Shown: in pieces, positions 8,186-15,026 of the stretch
How positions within the stretch are numbered: the stretch's first letter is position 1
Layout: each line of letters begins with the position of its first letter
DNA from: an uncultured Alistipes sp.
GTDB lineage: Bacteria; Bacteroidota; Bacteroidia; Bacteroidales; Rikenellaceae
Length of the DNA stretch: 22,944 nt
Assembly: GCA_937880705.1 (NCBI GenBank)
Contig: CALGRZ010000136.1
Location: forward strand, 1 to 22,944
Reading direction: 5' to 3'
Notes under the pieces: model-generated
What the model saw: only the letters and a program-made list of their open reading frames with translations
What the model was told of the DNA's origin: nothing
Databases searched by the model: none
Made by a program: the position numbers and the translations under genes

Positions 8186-9619
8186 TTAGCGGCGGGGCTT
8201 GATGTCGAGCTTCACGGGCTTGATCATATTCTCGGGCGAGAGAATGGTGTCGAGCTCCTCCTTGGTCAGGATGCCGTGCTCGAGGACAAGGTCGTAGACA
8301 CGACCTCCCGTAGCCATAGCCTCCTTGGCAATCTTCGTAGAGTTCTTATAGCCGATGATGGGGTTCAGCGCGGTGACAACACCGAAGCTATCCTGAACAT
8401 ACTTGCGGCACTGCTCCTCGTTGGCCTTGATGCCGTCGACGCAGTTGACACGCAGCGTGTCGAAGCCATTCATCATGATCTCGGCAGACTCGAAGCAGCA
8501 CTGTGCCATGGTGGGCTCCATAGCGTTGAGCTCCATCTGTGCCTCCTGGGCGCACATGGCAACACAGGCGTCGTTACCGATGACCTTGTAGCATATCTGG
8601 TTCATAACCTCGGGGATGACGGGGTTAACCTTACCGGGCATGATCGACGAGCCGGGCTGACGTGCGGGGAGGTCAAACTCGTGCAGACCGCAGCGGGGAC
8701 CCGACGCCAAGAGACGGAGGTCGTTGCAGATCTTGTTGAGCTTAACAGCTACGCGGCGCAGTGCCGACGAGTAGCCTACCATGCAGGTGGTGTCCGACGT
8801 TGCAGCCACGAGGTCCTCGGCGAGCTTGATATCCCAGCCGGTGATCTGGCGCAGCGCAGCGATGCACTTCTCCGAGTAGCCGGGCTCCGAGCAGATACCC
8901 GTGCCGATGGCCGTAGCACCCATGTTGACGGTGAGGAACTCCTCGGCAGCGAAGTCGAGGTTCTTGCGCTCCTCCTTCAGGATCTGTGCAAAGGCGTTGA
9001 AGGTCTGACCAAGGGTCATGGGCACAGCATCCTCGAGCTGGGTACGACCCATCTTCAGGATGTGGGCGAACTCCTTGGCCTTCTTGTCGAACGACTCGAT
9101 GAGGGCGTTGAAGTGCTTCATGAATACCTGGTGCGTAGCGTAGAGGCCGAGGTGGATACCGCAGGGGTATGCATCGTTGGTCGACTGCGAGCAGTTAACA
9201 TGGTCGTTGGGTGAGCAGTACTGGTACTGGCCAGCCTCGTAGCCCATGATCTGCAGGGCGCGGTTGGCGATCACCTCGTTGGCGTTCATGTTTGTGGTGG
9301 TACCGGCACCGCCCTGGATCATGTCGCAGGGGAACTGGTCGTGGTGCTGGCCCTGCATAATCTCGAGGCATGCCTTCGAGATGCCGTCGAACTGTGCGTC
9401 GGTCAGCAGGCCGAGCTGGTGGTTAGCCTCGGCAGCAGCGAGCTTGGTGATAGCCAGGCCGTTGATGAACAAGGGGTAGTCCGAGAGGTGGAAGCGGCTG
9501 ATGGGGAAGTTCTCGATGCCGCGCAGTGTCTGAACACCATAGAGGGCCTCAACGGGAACCTCCAACTCACCGATAAGATCGCTCTCTGTACGAGTTTTAC
9601 CTGAATAATTAGTAGCCAT
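8186..9619 (-). CDS. aspA: Aspartate ammonia-lyase (aspartase)
   Basis: A 477-residue cytosolic enzyme that reversibly deaminates L-aspartate to fumarate and ammonia. It belongs to the fumarase/aspartase superfamily: GSSIMPGKVNPVIPEVMNQ holds the signature loop with the catalytic serine, and other conserved stretches are IQGGAGTTTNMNANEVIANRA, SQSTNDAYPC and GRTQLEDAVPMTLGQ. The form GRTQL.DAVPMTLGQ favours aspartase over class II fumarase, which usually has GRTHLMDATPLTLGQ. Length is normal. The ATG at 9619 starts MATNYSGKTRTESDLIGELEVP, the usual aspartase opening. It has its own promoter and terminator, so it looks monocistronic. The fumarate product would feed fumarate respiration in an anaerobe. 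Confidence 0.95.
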   Translation of the reverse strand: MATNYSGKTRTESDLIGELEVPVEALYGVQTLRGIENFPISRFHLSDYPLFINGLAITKLAAAEANHQLGLLTDAQFDGISKACLEIMQGQHHDQFPCDMIQGGAGTTTNMNANEVIANRALQIMGYEAGQYQYCSPNDHVNCSQSTNDAYPCGIHLGLYATHQVFMKHFNALIESFDKKAKEFAHILKMGRTQLEDAVPMTLGQTFNAFAQILKEERKNLDFAAEEFLTVNMGATAIGTGICSEPGYSEKCIAALRQITGWDIKLAEDLVAATSDTTCMVGYSSALRRVAVKLNKICNDLRLLASGPRCGLHEFDLPARQPGSSIMPGKVNPVIPEVMNQICYKVIGNDACVAMCAQEAQMELNAMEPTMAQCCFESAEIMMNGFDTLRVNCVDGIKANEEQCRKYVQDSFGVVTALNPIIGYKNSTKIAKEAMATGGRVYDLVLEHGILTKEELDTILSPENMIKPVKLDIKPRR

Positions 9620-9691
9620 AGTTTGTTGTTTTGTGATTATTTGGTTAATTTAAGTTTCAAGGTTTGTGGCATCGGTTGCCAAAACATTAGG

Positions 9692-9723
9692 TAAAGGTAG
9701 TGAAAATTTCGCGAACAAACAAA
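9692..9723 (-). promoter_or_regulatory. Promoter of aspA
   Basis: On the minus strand TTTG (9720-9723), a 20-base spacer and TACCTTTA (9692-9699) match the Bacteroidetes consensus. The start site would be near 9688, giving a leader of about 69 nt. Confidence 0.75.
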
Positions 9724-9740
9724 CTTTCGCGCAGAAAGTT
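9722..9740. promoter_or_regulatory. Inverted repeat overlapping the -33 element of aspA (possible operator)
   Basis: AACTTTC (9722-9728) and GAAAGTT (9734-9740) form a perfect 7-bp dyad with a 5-base centre. The left half overlaps the -33 element of the aspA promoter. A regulator site is plausible but unproven. Confidence 0.35.
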
Positions 9741-9751
9741 GCGTATGTCGC

Positions 9752-9840
9752 GCGAACAAAACGAACAGAGCGAACAAAACGAACAAGGCGAACAAAACGA
9801 ACACGGGCGAACACCTCTGTTCGCGTGTTCGCATGTTCGC
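9752..9840 (+). repeat. Family B element, copy 2
   Basis: The left arm has GCGAACAAAACGAACAGAG-type tandem units (about six CGAACA), the right arm three TGTTCGC units (9818-9840). This is a shorter version of copy 1, again directly 5' of a family A copy, separated by a GC-rich purine linker (9841-9892). It lies 30 bp upstream of the aspA -33 element. Confidence 0.87.
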
Positions 9841-9892
9841 GGGGCGAGGGCGGGCGAGTACGCGAGGGCGAGAGCACGGGGCGGGCGTGGGC

Positions 9893-10039
9893 GATAGGAA
9901 GAGATAGGAAGAGATAGGACTAAATAGGGAGTTTAAGGAAGTTGGGGATAGCAGGCCGTTTAGGGGTAAATGTCGGCCGCGCTACCCTATCAAGTCCTAT
10001 TAAGTCCTATCAAATCCTATCAAGTCCTACTGACTGCGC
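9893..10039 (+). repeat. Family A element, copy 4
   Basis: GATAGGAAGA units, a GACTAAATAGGGAGTTTAAGG variant, core 16-mer at 9967-9982, right arm of TCCTAT units, GACTGCGC at 10032-10039. It shares its left-arm variant with copy 2. The core variable part is CAGGCCGTTTAGGGG. Confidence 0.9.
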
Positions 10040-10048
10040 AAAAACAGA

Positions 10049-10187
10049 GTAGGACGGAATAGGAAGAGATAGGAAGAGATAAGATATTTAGGGATAGCAG
10101 GCCGTTTACGGATAAATGTCGGCCGCGCTTAATCCCATTAAGTCCTATTAAGTCCTATCAAATCCTATCAAGTCCTACTGACTGCGC
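10049..10187 (+). repeat. Family A element, copy 5
   Basis: It begins with GTAGGACGGA, also seen at the left end of copy 8. Core 16-mer is at 10113-10128, and the end GACTGCGC at 10180-10187 is followed by a partial duplicate CTGACTGCGCTGCGC. The right end is 24 bp from the stop of the AAA ATPase gene, which has no other visible terminator. Confidence 0.9.
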
Positions 10188-10211
10188 CTGACTGCGCTGC
10201 GCAACCCCTCC

Positions 10212-11312
10212 CTACTGCGCCGTTGTCCTTGCTCCGGGGAGTGTCACCAACTTGTTGGCCGTATCCATAATCACCAAGCCCATGTTCAGCGCACGGCTTA
10301 TGGTCATGCGTGCCGAGGCGCGGCTCTTACCCAGCAGGCTCTCGAGCTTCGAGGTCAGCGTGTCGCGCTCCACAGCACCCCCGTAGTAGTCGCGTAGTAT
10401 CCTCACCACAGGGTTCTCAACTACGCTCTCCGTGGGCAGGGCACACAGCTCGGGCAGACCCTCGCTGTTTATGTGGAAGGCAAAACGCTCGAAGGGCTCG
10501 TTGCGGCAGTACTGCGGCTCGACAATAGAGCTCTCGCCTACGCGGTGTACATATATCACCGACTCGCACTTGCGCAGTAGCGACGAGCCTATATGTCCGC
10601 GTGCCTTGTCACTACCCGGGTTGGTGTGCAACACGCAGATGATGTGGCACTTATATAGTGTCGAGAGTGCCATCAGCTCGCCCACCACACGCTCACTCTC
10701 CTCCAGGTCGTTGGTGTTGGACATAAGGTCCGAGATGCCGTCTATGACGACGATGTCCAACGGCAGTGGCGTGCCCCGCATAATGTCGTAGAGACGCTCC
10801 ATGCGCTCCTTGGGCGAGTACTCGCGCAGCGTATATAGCTCTATGCGCGGGTCCTTGCTCACGCCTATGGCCGACACGGCCGTGATGTCGTTGATGCGCT
10901 TGGCCACCTTGTAGACGTGGTGTATACTCTGCTCGGTATCCATCCACGCCACGTTGAGCATGGTGTTATTGCTCACATTATCAAAGGGATGGCCACTCGG
11001 ATGAGGGTATGCCATCGCCGAGGCTACGAGGGCCGTGCACAGAAACGTCTTCTTGCTCTTTGCCTCGCCCACGATAGCCGAGATGTTGCCGCGTGAGCAT
11101 ATACACTGACCATTGATGCTTATCAGTGGCTCTATCTCGGGCGGTGGCGTGTTGAGGTCTATGCGACAGGCGTTCAGTCGCTCGGTGATGATGTCGAGCT
11201 CGAGGTTACGCAGGGCACGCTCAAGAGCCTTGCCCGTTAAATTTTTTGATGCCGTAGGTGTAGCCGAGGGCATAGCATCCCCCTGCTGCTGAATAGTAGA
11301 TTCAGTAGTCAT
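10212..11312 (-). CDS. RepA/RecA-like AAA family ATPase (AAA_25 type) with C-terminal helix-turn-helix-like region
   Basis: A 366-residue cytosolic P-loop ATPase. The Walker A motif is the variant GEAKSKKTF (residues 82-90), in which the second canonical glycine is lysine; I recall similar GKAKSRKTF motifs in Bacteroidetes RepA-like ATPases. Walker B is PLDIVVIDG (184-192), and a RecA/DnaB-type CVLHTNPGSDKARGHIGSSL segment follows (227-246). The last 60 residues (RILRDYYGGAVERDTL...ARMTISRALNMGLV) look like a winged helix. Such ATPases usually occur in mobilisable or plasmid-like elements beside replication or integration genes; none is present here, so it is an orphan. It has its own promoter and is bracketed by inverted B-A repeat cassettes. 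The cellular role is unknown. Confidence 0.85.
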   Translation of the reverse strand: MTTESTIQQQGDAMPSATPTASKNLTGKALERALRNLELDIITERLNACRIDLNTPPPEIEPLISINGQCICSRGNISAIVGEAKSKKTFLCTALVASAMAYPHPSGHPFDNVSNNTMLNVAWMDTEQSIHHVYKVAKRINDITAVSAIGVSKDPRIELYTLREYSPKERMERLYDIMRGTPLPLDIVVIDGISDLMSNTNDLEESERVVGELMALSTLYKCHIICVLHTNPGSDKARGHIGSSLLRKCESVIYVHRVGESSIVEPQYCRNEPFERFAFHINSEGLPELCALPTESVVENPVVRILRDYYGGAVERDTLTSKLESLLGKSRASARMTISRALNMGLVIMDTANKLVTLPGARTTAQ

Positions 11313-11417
11313 TCTTTAATCTATATTATTATGTTAGTGTGTAGCGGTTTACAGGTGGTATTTGGCCCTCGCGAGCAGCCGTCTACCGCCATGGTCACCG
11401 TAGAAAAGTTCACGCTG

Positions 11418-11448
11418 CAAATATACAACATCAAAGAGGCGTTGTCAA
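11418..11448 (-). promoter_or_regulatory. Promoter of the AAA ATPase gene
   Basis: On the minus strand TTG (11446-11448, within TTGACA), a 20-base spacer and TATATTTG (11418-11425) match the Bacteroidetes consensus. The leader would be about 100 nt. The 11449-11490 segment between this and the repeat block is AT-rich and otherwise featureless. Confidence 0.7.
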
Positions 11449-11490
11449 GTATTTTGATAAGTTTTTGTTAAAAAATTTGCTTGGGGCGCA

Positions 11491-11620
11491 GCGCAGTCGA
11501 TAGGACTTAATAGGACTTGATAGGACTTAATGGGATTTAGCGCGGCCGACATTTATCCGGTAGCAGTGTGCTATCCCTATCTCTTCCTATTTCTTCCTAT
11601 CTCTTCCTATCCTGCCCTAC
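11491..11620 (-). repeat. Family A element, copy 6 (inverted)
   Basis: This copy is on the minus strand: its end GCGCAGTC is at 11491-11498, the core 16-mer (as GCGCGGCCGACATTTA) at 11540-11555, and the GATAGGAAGA arm reads as TCTTCCTATC units to 11611. The core variant has a TAGCA-CAC-TGCTA hairpin. Confidence 0.9.
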
Positions 11621-11643
11621 TCTCCCTCTCCCGTTCTCCCCCA

Positions 11644-11740
11644 GCGAACATGCGAACACGCGAACATGCGAACAGGCGTGTTCGCCCTTGTTCGTTTTGT
11701 TCGCCTTGTTCGTTTTGTTCGCGGTGTTCGTTTTGTTCGC
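11644..11740 (-). repeat. Family B element, copy 3 (inverted)
   Basis: On the minus strand, tandem CGAACA-AAA/CNG-type units (11687-11740) are followed by four TGTTCGCA/CG-type units (11644-11675). The order is the same as in copies 1 and 2: B lies directly 5' of an A copy, here copy 6. Copy 7 abuts its other side. Confidence 0.87.
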
Positions 11741-11744
11741 GGTG

Positions 11745-11894
11745 GCGCAGTCGATAGGATTTGATAGGACTTGATAGGACTTAATAGGATTAAGCGCGGC
11801 CGACATTTACCCGGTAGCGGTGTGCTATCCCTATTTTTCCTATCTCTTCCTATTTAGTCCTATCTCTTCCTATCTCTTCCTATCTCTTCCTATC
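11745..11894 (-). repeat. Family A element, copy 7 (inverted)
   Basis: Minus-strand copy: GCGCAGTC at 11745-11752, core 16-mer complement at 11794-11809, then TCTTCCTATC-type units to 11894 with one TTTAGTCCTAT variant. It abuts family B copy 3 and lies 30 bp upstream of the -33 element of the metalloprotease gene. Confidence 0.9.
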
Positions 11895-11924
11895 CAGCCC
11901 CCTCCTACCTTCCCTAAAAAAAAC

Positions 11925-11955
11925 TTTCGTTTTTTAACATTTTTTTGTACCTTTA
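11925..11955 (+). promoter_or_regulatory. Promoter of the metalloprotease/barrel gene
   Basis: TTTCG (11925-11929) as a -33 candidate, 18 bases, then TACCTTTA (11948-11955), in a T-rich context. The start site near 11959 would leave a leader of about 26 nt before the ATG at 11985. Confidence 0.65.
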
Positions 11956-11984
11956 CCGCGTTGTAGTTACATATAAGTATCACA

Positions 11985-14981
11985 ATGAGACACGCACTGC
12001 GCTCCATACTGCTAATACTCTGCCTCTTAACTGCGGCCGAGCAGCTCTGCGCGCAGTTCTACAGCTGGGGCGCAGACCCCACATCGTTCCGCTGGAAGCA
12101 GATGCGCACCAAGGAGTACCGCGTGGTATATCCCGACACGGCACGCAACATAGCCTCGCGCATGATGCTCTACCTGGATGCCGTGAAGGAGGATATAGAC
12201 TACGGATACCGACACCCACAGATGTCGATACCCTTTGTCGTGCACCCCGCAAATGCCCTCTCCAACGGCCTGGTGATGTGGCTGCCCAAGCGCGTGGAGT
12301 TCCTCTCGACACCCGACCCCGACGGATACTCGATGCCGTGGACCAAGCAGCTCGTGGCACACGAGTACCGCCACGCCGTGCAGTACAACAACCTCAACCG
12401 CGGACTTATCAAGGCCTTGAGCTACATCCTCGGACAGCAGAGCTCGACGGTGGGACTGCTGCTCATGCCGCTATGGATGATGGAGGGCGATGCGGTGATG
12501 ACCGAGACGGCAATGTCGACATACGGCCGCGGCCTGCAGCCCTCGTTCACGATGGCATACCGCGCCTATGGCAACGTGGCAAGCCGCTACCGCAACATCG
12601 ACAAGTGGTTCTGCGGCTCCTACAAGCAGCATATACCCAACCACTACAACCTCGGATACCTGCTCTCGCGCTACGGCTACAACCGCTTTGGGCGCGTCAT
12701 GGGCAACGACGTGGCATGGCTCACAGCACGCCGCCCCTACATGATAATATCCTCGTCGCTGGTGCTTAAAAAGCTATATGGCGTGACCACCAAGCAGCTC
12801 TTCCTCGATGCCTTCAACGAGCTGGAGAGCCACTGGGCACCGCTCGACGACATCACCGAGAGCAGCACGCCCCTGCCCATACCCACGCCACGCAGCTACA
12901 CCACCTACCGACACCCCATGCCCACGGCCGAGGGTCGCATCATAGCCCTTAAAGAGGACCTCGACCGCCCCATGGCCCTCGTCGAGATAGATACGCTCGA
13001 GGGTCGTGAACGACATATCGCCTACACGGGAATGGTCTCGACACGCCCCGCGCTGGGCGACAACGGCCGCCTATGGTGGACGGAGTACCGCCGCTCGGCA
13101 CTCTTCGACGAGAAGAGCACCTCAAAGCTCTTCTACATGGACCTCGACGAGGAGCGTCCGCGAGCCATGCGCAACCGCTTCAACAAGGGTAACATCCTCT
13201 ACCCCACCCCCACCACGGGCAACGGCATAGCGTGGGTGGAGTACACCTACGACGGCCGCTATACGGTGGTCATCAACGGCCCTGCGACCATCGACCGCCG
13301 CACACCCCTGCCCTTAGGCAGCGAGATACACGGCATGGCGTGGGACAACACCACCGAGGCCCTCTACCTGCTCATCACCGACGACGACGGCATGCACATC
13401 GCGCGTGTGGTGAAGGGTGGCACCGAGGCTGTGACACGCCCCGCCTACATAACCTTGAGCGACCTGCGTGCACGCGACGGCAGACTATACTACGGCTCCA
13501 TAGCCTCGGGCAAGGATGAGGCACACTGCTACGACCTGCTCACGGCCAAGGAGCTGCGCCTGACAACATCGCGCTACGGAGCGTTCGACCCCATGCCCAT
13601 AGATAGTGGCCGTGTGGTGGCTACGCGCTACGACGAGCGTGGCTACCTCCCTGTGGTGCAGTCTTCGGATGGTGCCACAGTGGTGGAGTACAGCCCCAAG
13701 CCACCCCTCGTGGTGCTGCCCACGGTCAAGGACTGGGATGTGGTCAACCTCGACACGGTGCGCTACACCCCTGCGCAGGGTGATACGATACGTCGCACAA
13801 CACCACCACGCCGCTTCAGCCGCGCCCTCCACGCCTTCAACATCCACAGCTGGGCACCCGCCTCGTATGACCCCTACGAGATTATGGAGGAGTCGCGCAT
13901 AGCCTTCAACGTGGGAGCCACGCTGATGTCGCAGAACATACTCTCGACCATGGAGGGCTTCGCCACATGGGGCTGGAACCGCGACGAGGGCTCGGTCTAC
14001 AAGCTCAAGCTGCGCTACTACGGCCTCGGCGTCAACCTATGGCTCGGTGCCACCTATGGCGGCAGCCAGAACATACACACGGTCTACGCCTACGACCCCG
14101 ACACCAACGAGCTGATATTCCCCCACGCACCCAAGCGCGACAAGTACTACTCCGTCAATGCGGGAGCCTCGCTGCCCCTGCTCTTCATGCGCGGCTACCA
14201 CACACGCCAGCTCAACATCGCGGCGGCGTGGGACTTCTCCAACGGCATGGTGGCCAACGTCGACAGGTTCATCTTCGAGGGTGGCAAGATCACCAACTTC
14301 TCGACCATAGGCTACTCCGAGGGTGTGCACCTGTTGCAGACGAGCATCACCTTCCAGGATGTTGTGCGCCAGGCACACCGCGACTTCCTACCCCCGTGGG
14401 GCGTCATACTCTCGGCCTCGCACGCCATGAACCCCACCACCAACGACTTCGGACAGCTCGTCGTGGGCTACGCCAAGCTCTACACCCCGGGCTTTGCGCG
14501 CCACCACTCGCTGTCGATAGCCGCCTCGTACCAGACCTCGCTCGGAGGCTTCCAGTCGCCCACCGTATTCTCGGGCCTCGCCTTCAAGTCGACACGTCTG
14601 CTGCCCCGCGGCTTCTCGTCGTACCATATCGAGAACGACCACTATGTGGCCACGTCGCTGAACTACCAGCTGCCGCTGTGGTACCCCGATGGGGGCTGGC
14701 GCGGCGTGATATACTTCAAGCGTCTGAGGCTCAACCTCGGCGGTGACTACGCCTCATTCCGCAAGCTCCACGGCTTCGACACCGAGGGCCTTGTGGTGAA
14801 GCGTCGCAGACATATATGGTCCTATGGCGGCGACCTGAGCGTGGACTTCAACCTCTTCGGCATGCCCGACTCGGCAACGCTCTCGGCAACACTCTCGGTG
14901 TATGTCAAGGGCAGCAGCCCCACCGACCACGCCACAACACGCAAACCCTATATATCATTTGGCCTCGGCATGCCCTTCTGA
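11985..14981 (+). CDS. Outer-membrane protein with N-terminal HExxH metalloprotease-like domain, central beta-propeller and C-terminal barrel
   Basis: A 998-residue predicted outer-membrane protein. Residues 1-23 are a signal peptide (RSILLILCLLTAAEQLCAQ). The next 220 or so resemble an MA-type gluzincin peptidase: HEYRH at 126-130 supplies two zinc ligands and the catalytic glutamate, and E167 in PLWMMEGDAV could be the third ligand. A TolB-like propeller follows (about 290-600), with repeated blade-like segments such as EGRIIALKEDLDRPMALVEIDT and NGRLWWTEYR. From about 620 the sequence is alternating, aromatic-rich beta sequence ending in the terminal phenylalanine ISFGLGMPF, as expected for an outer-membrane barrel. 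No substrate can be named. It ends 45 bp before PBP1A with no terminator or promoter between, so they probably form an operon, suggesting an envelope role. Confidence 0.88.
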   Translation: MRHALRSILLILCLLTAAEQLCAQFYSWGADPTSFRWKQMRTKEYRVVYPDTARNIASRMMLYLDAVKEDIDYGYRHPQMSIPFVVHPANALSNGLVMWLPKRVEFLSTPDPDGYSMPWTKQLVAHEYRHAVQYNNLNRGLIKALSYILGQQSSTVGLLLMPLWMMEGDAVMTETAMSTYGRGLQPSFTMAYRAYGNVASRYRNIDKWFCGSYKQHIPNHYNLGYLLSRYGYNRFGRVMGNDVAWLTARRPYMIISSSLVLKKLYGVTTKQLFLDAFNELESHWAPLDDITESSTPLPIPTPRSYTTYRHPMPTAEGRIIALKEDLDRPMALVEIDTLEGRERHIAYTGMVSTRPALGDNGRLWWTEYRRSALFDEKSTSKLFYMDLDEERPRAMRNRFNKGNILYPTPTTGNGIAWVEYTYDGRYTVVINGPATIDRRTPLPLGSEIHGMAWDNTTEALYLLITDDDGMHIARVVKGGTEAVTRPAYITLSDLRARDGRLYYGSIASGKDEAHCYDLLTAKELRLTTSRYGAFDPMPIDSGRVVATRYDERGYLPVVQSSDGATVVEYSPKPPLVVLPTVKDWDVVNLDTVRYTPAQGDTIRRTTPPRRFSRALHAFNIHSWAPASYDPYEIMEESRIAFNVGATLMSQNILSTMEGFATWGWNRDEGSVYKLKLRYYGLGVNLWLGATYGGSQNIHTVYAYDPDTNELIFPHAPKRDKYYSVNAGASLPLLFMRGYHTRQLNIAAAWDFSNGMVANVDRFIFEGGKITNFSTIGYSEGVHLLQTSITFQDVVRQAHRDFLPPWGVILSASHAMNPTTNDFGQLVVGYAKLYTPGFARHHSLSIAASYQTSLGGFQSPTVFSGLAFKSTRLLPRGFSSYHIENDHYVATSLNYQLPLWYPDGGWRGVIYFKRLRLNLGGDYASFRKLHGFDTEGLVVKRRRHIWSYGGDLSVDFNLFGMPDSATLSATLSVYVKGSSPTDHATTRKPYISFGLGMPF

Positions 14982-15026
14982 CGCACCAAGGCCCTAAACT
15001 TTCGACAACGAAACAAAGAGATAGTT

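Noticed and set aside
8186..9619. Class II fumarase
   Set aside because: The GRTQLEDAVPMTLGQ segment and overall sequence fit aspartase better; fumarase normally has GRTHLMDATPLTLGQ.
10212..11312. Insertion sequence transposase
   Set aside because: The protein has Walker A and B motifs and a RecA-like core, no DDE or HUH motif, and no short terminal inverted repeats or target duplications were found around it.
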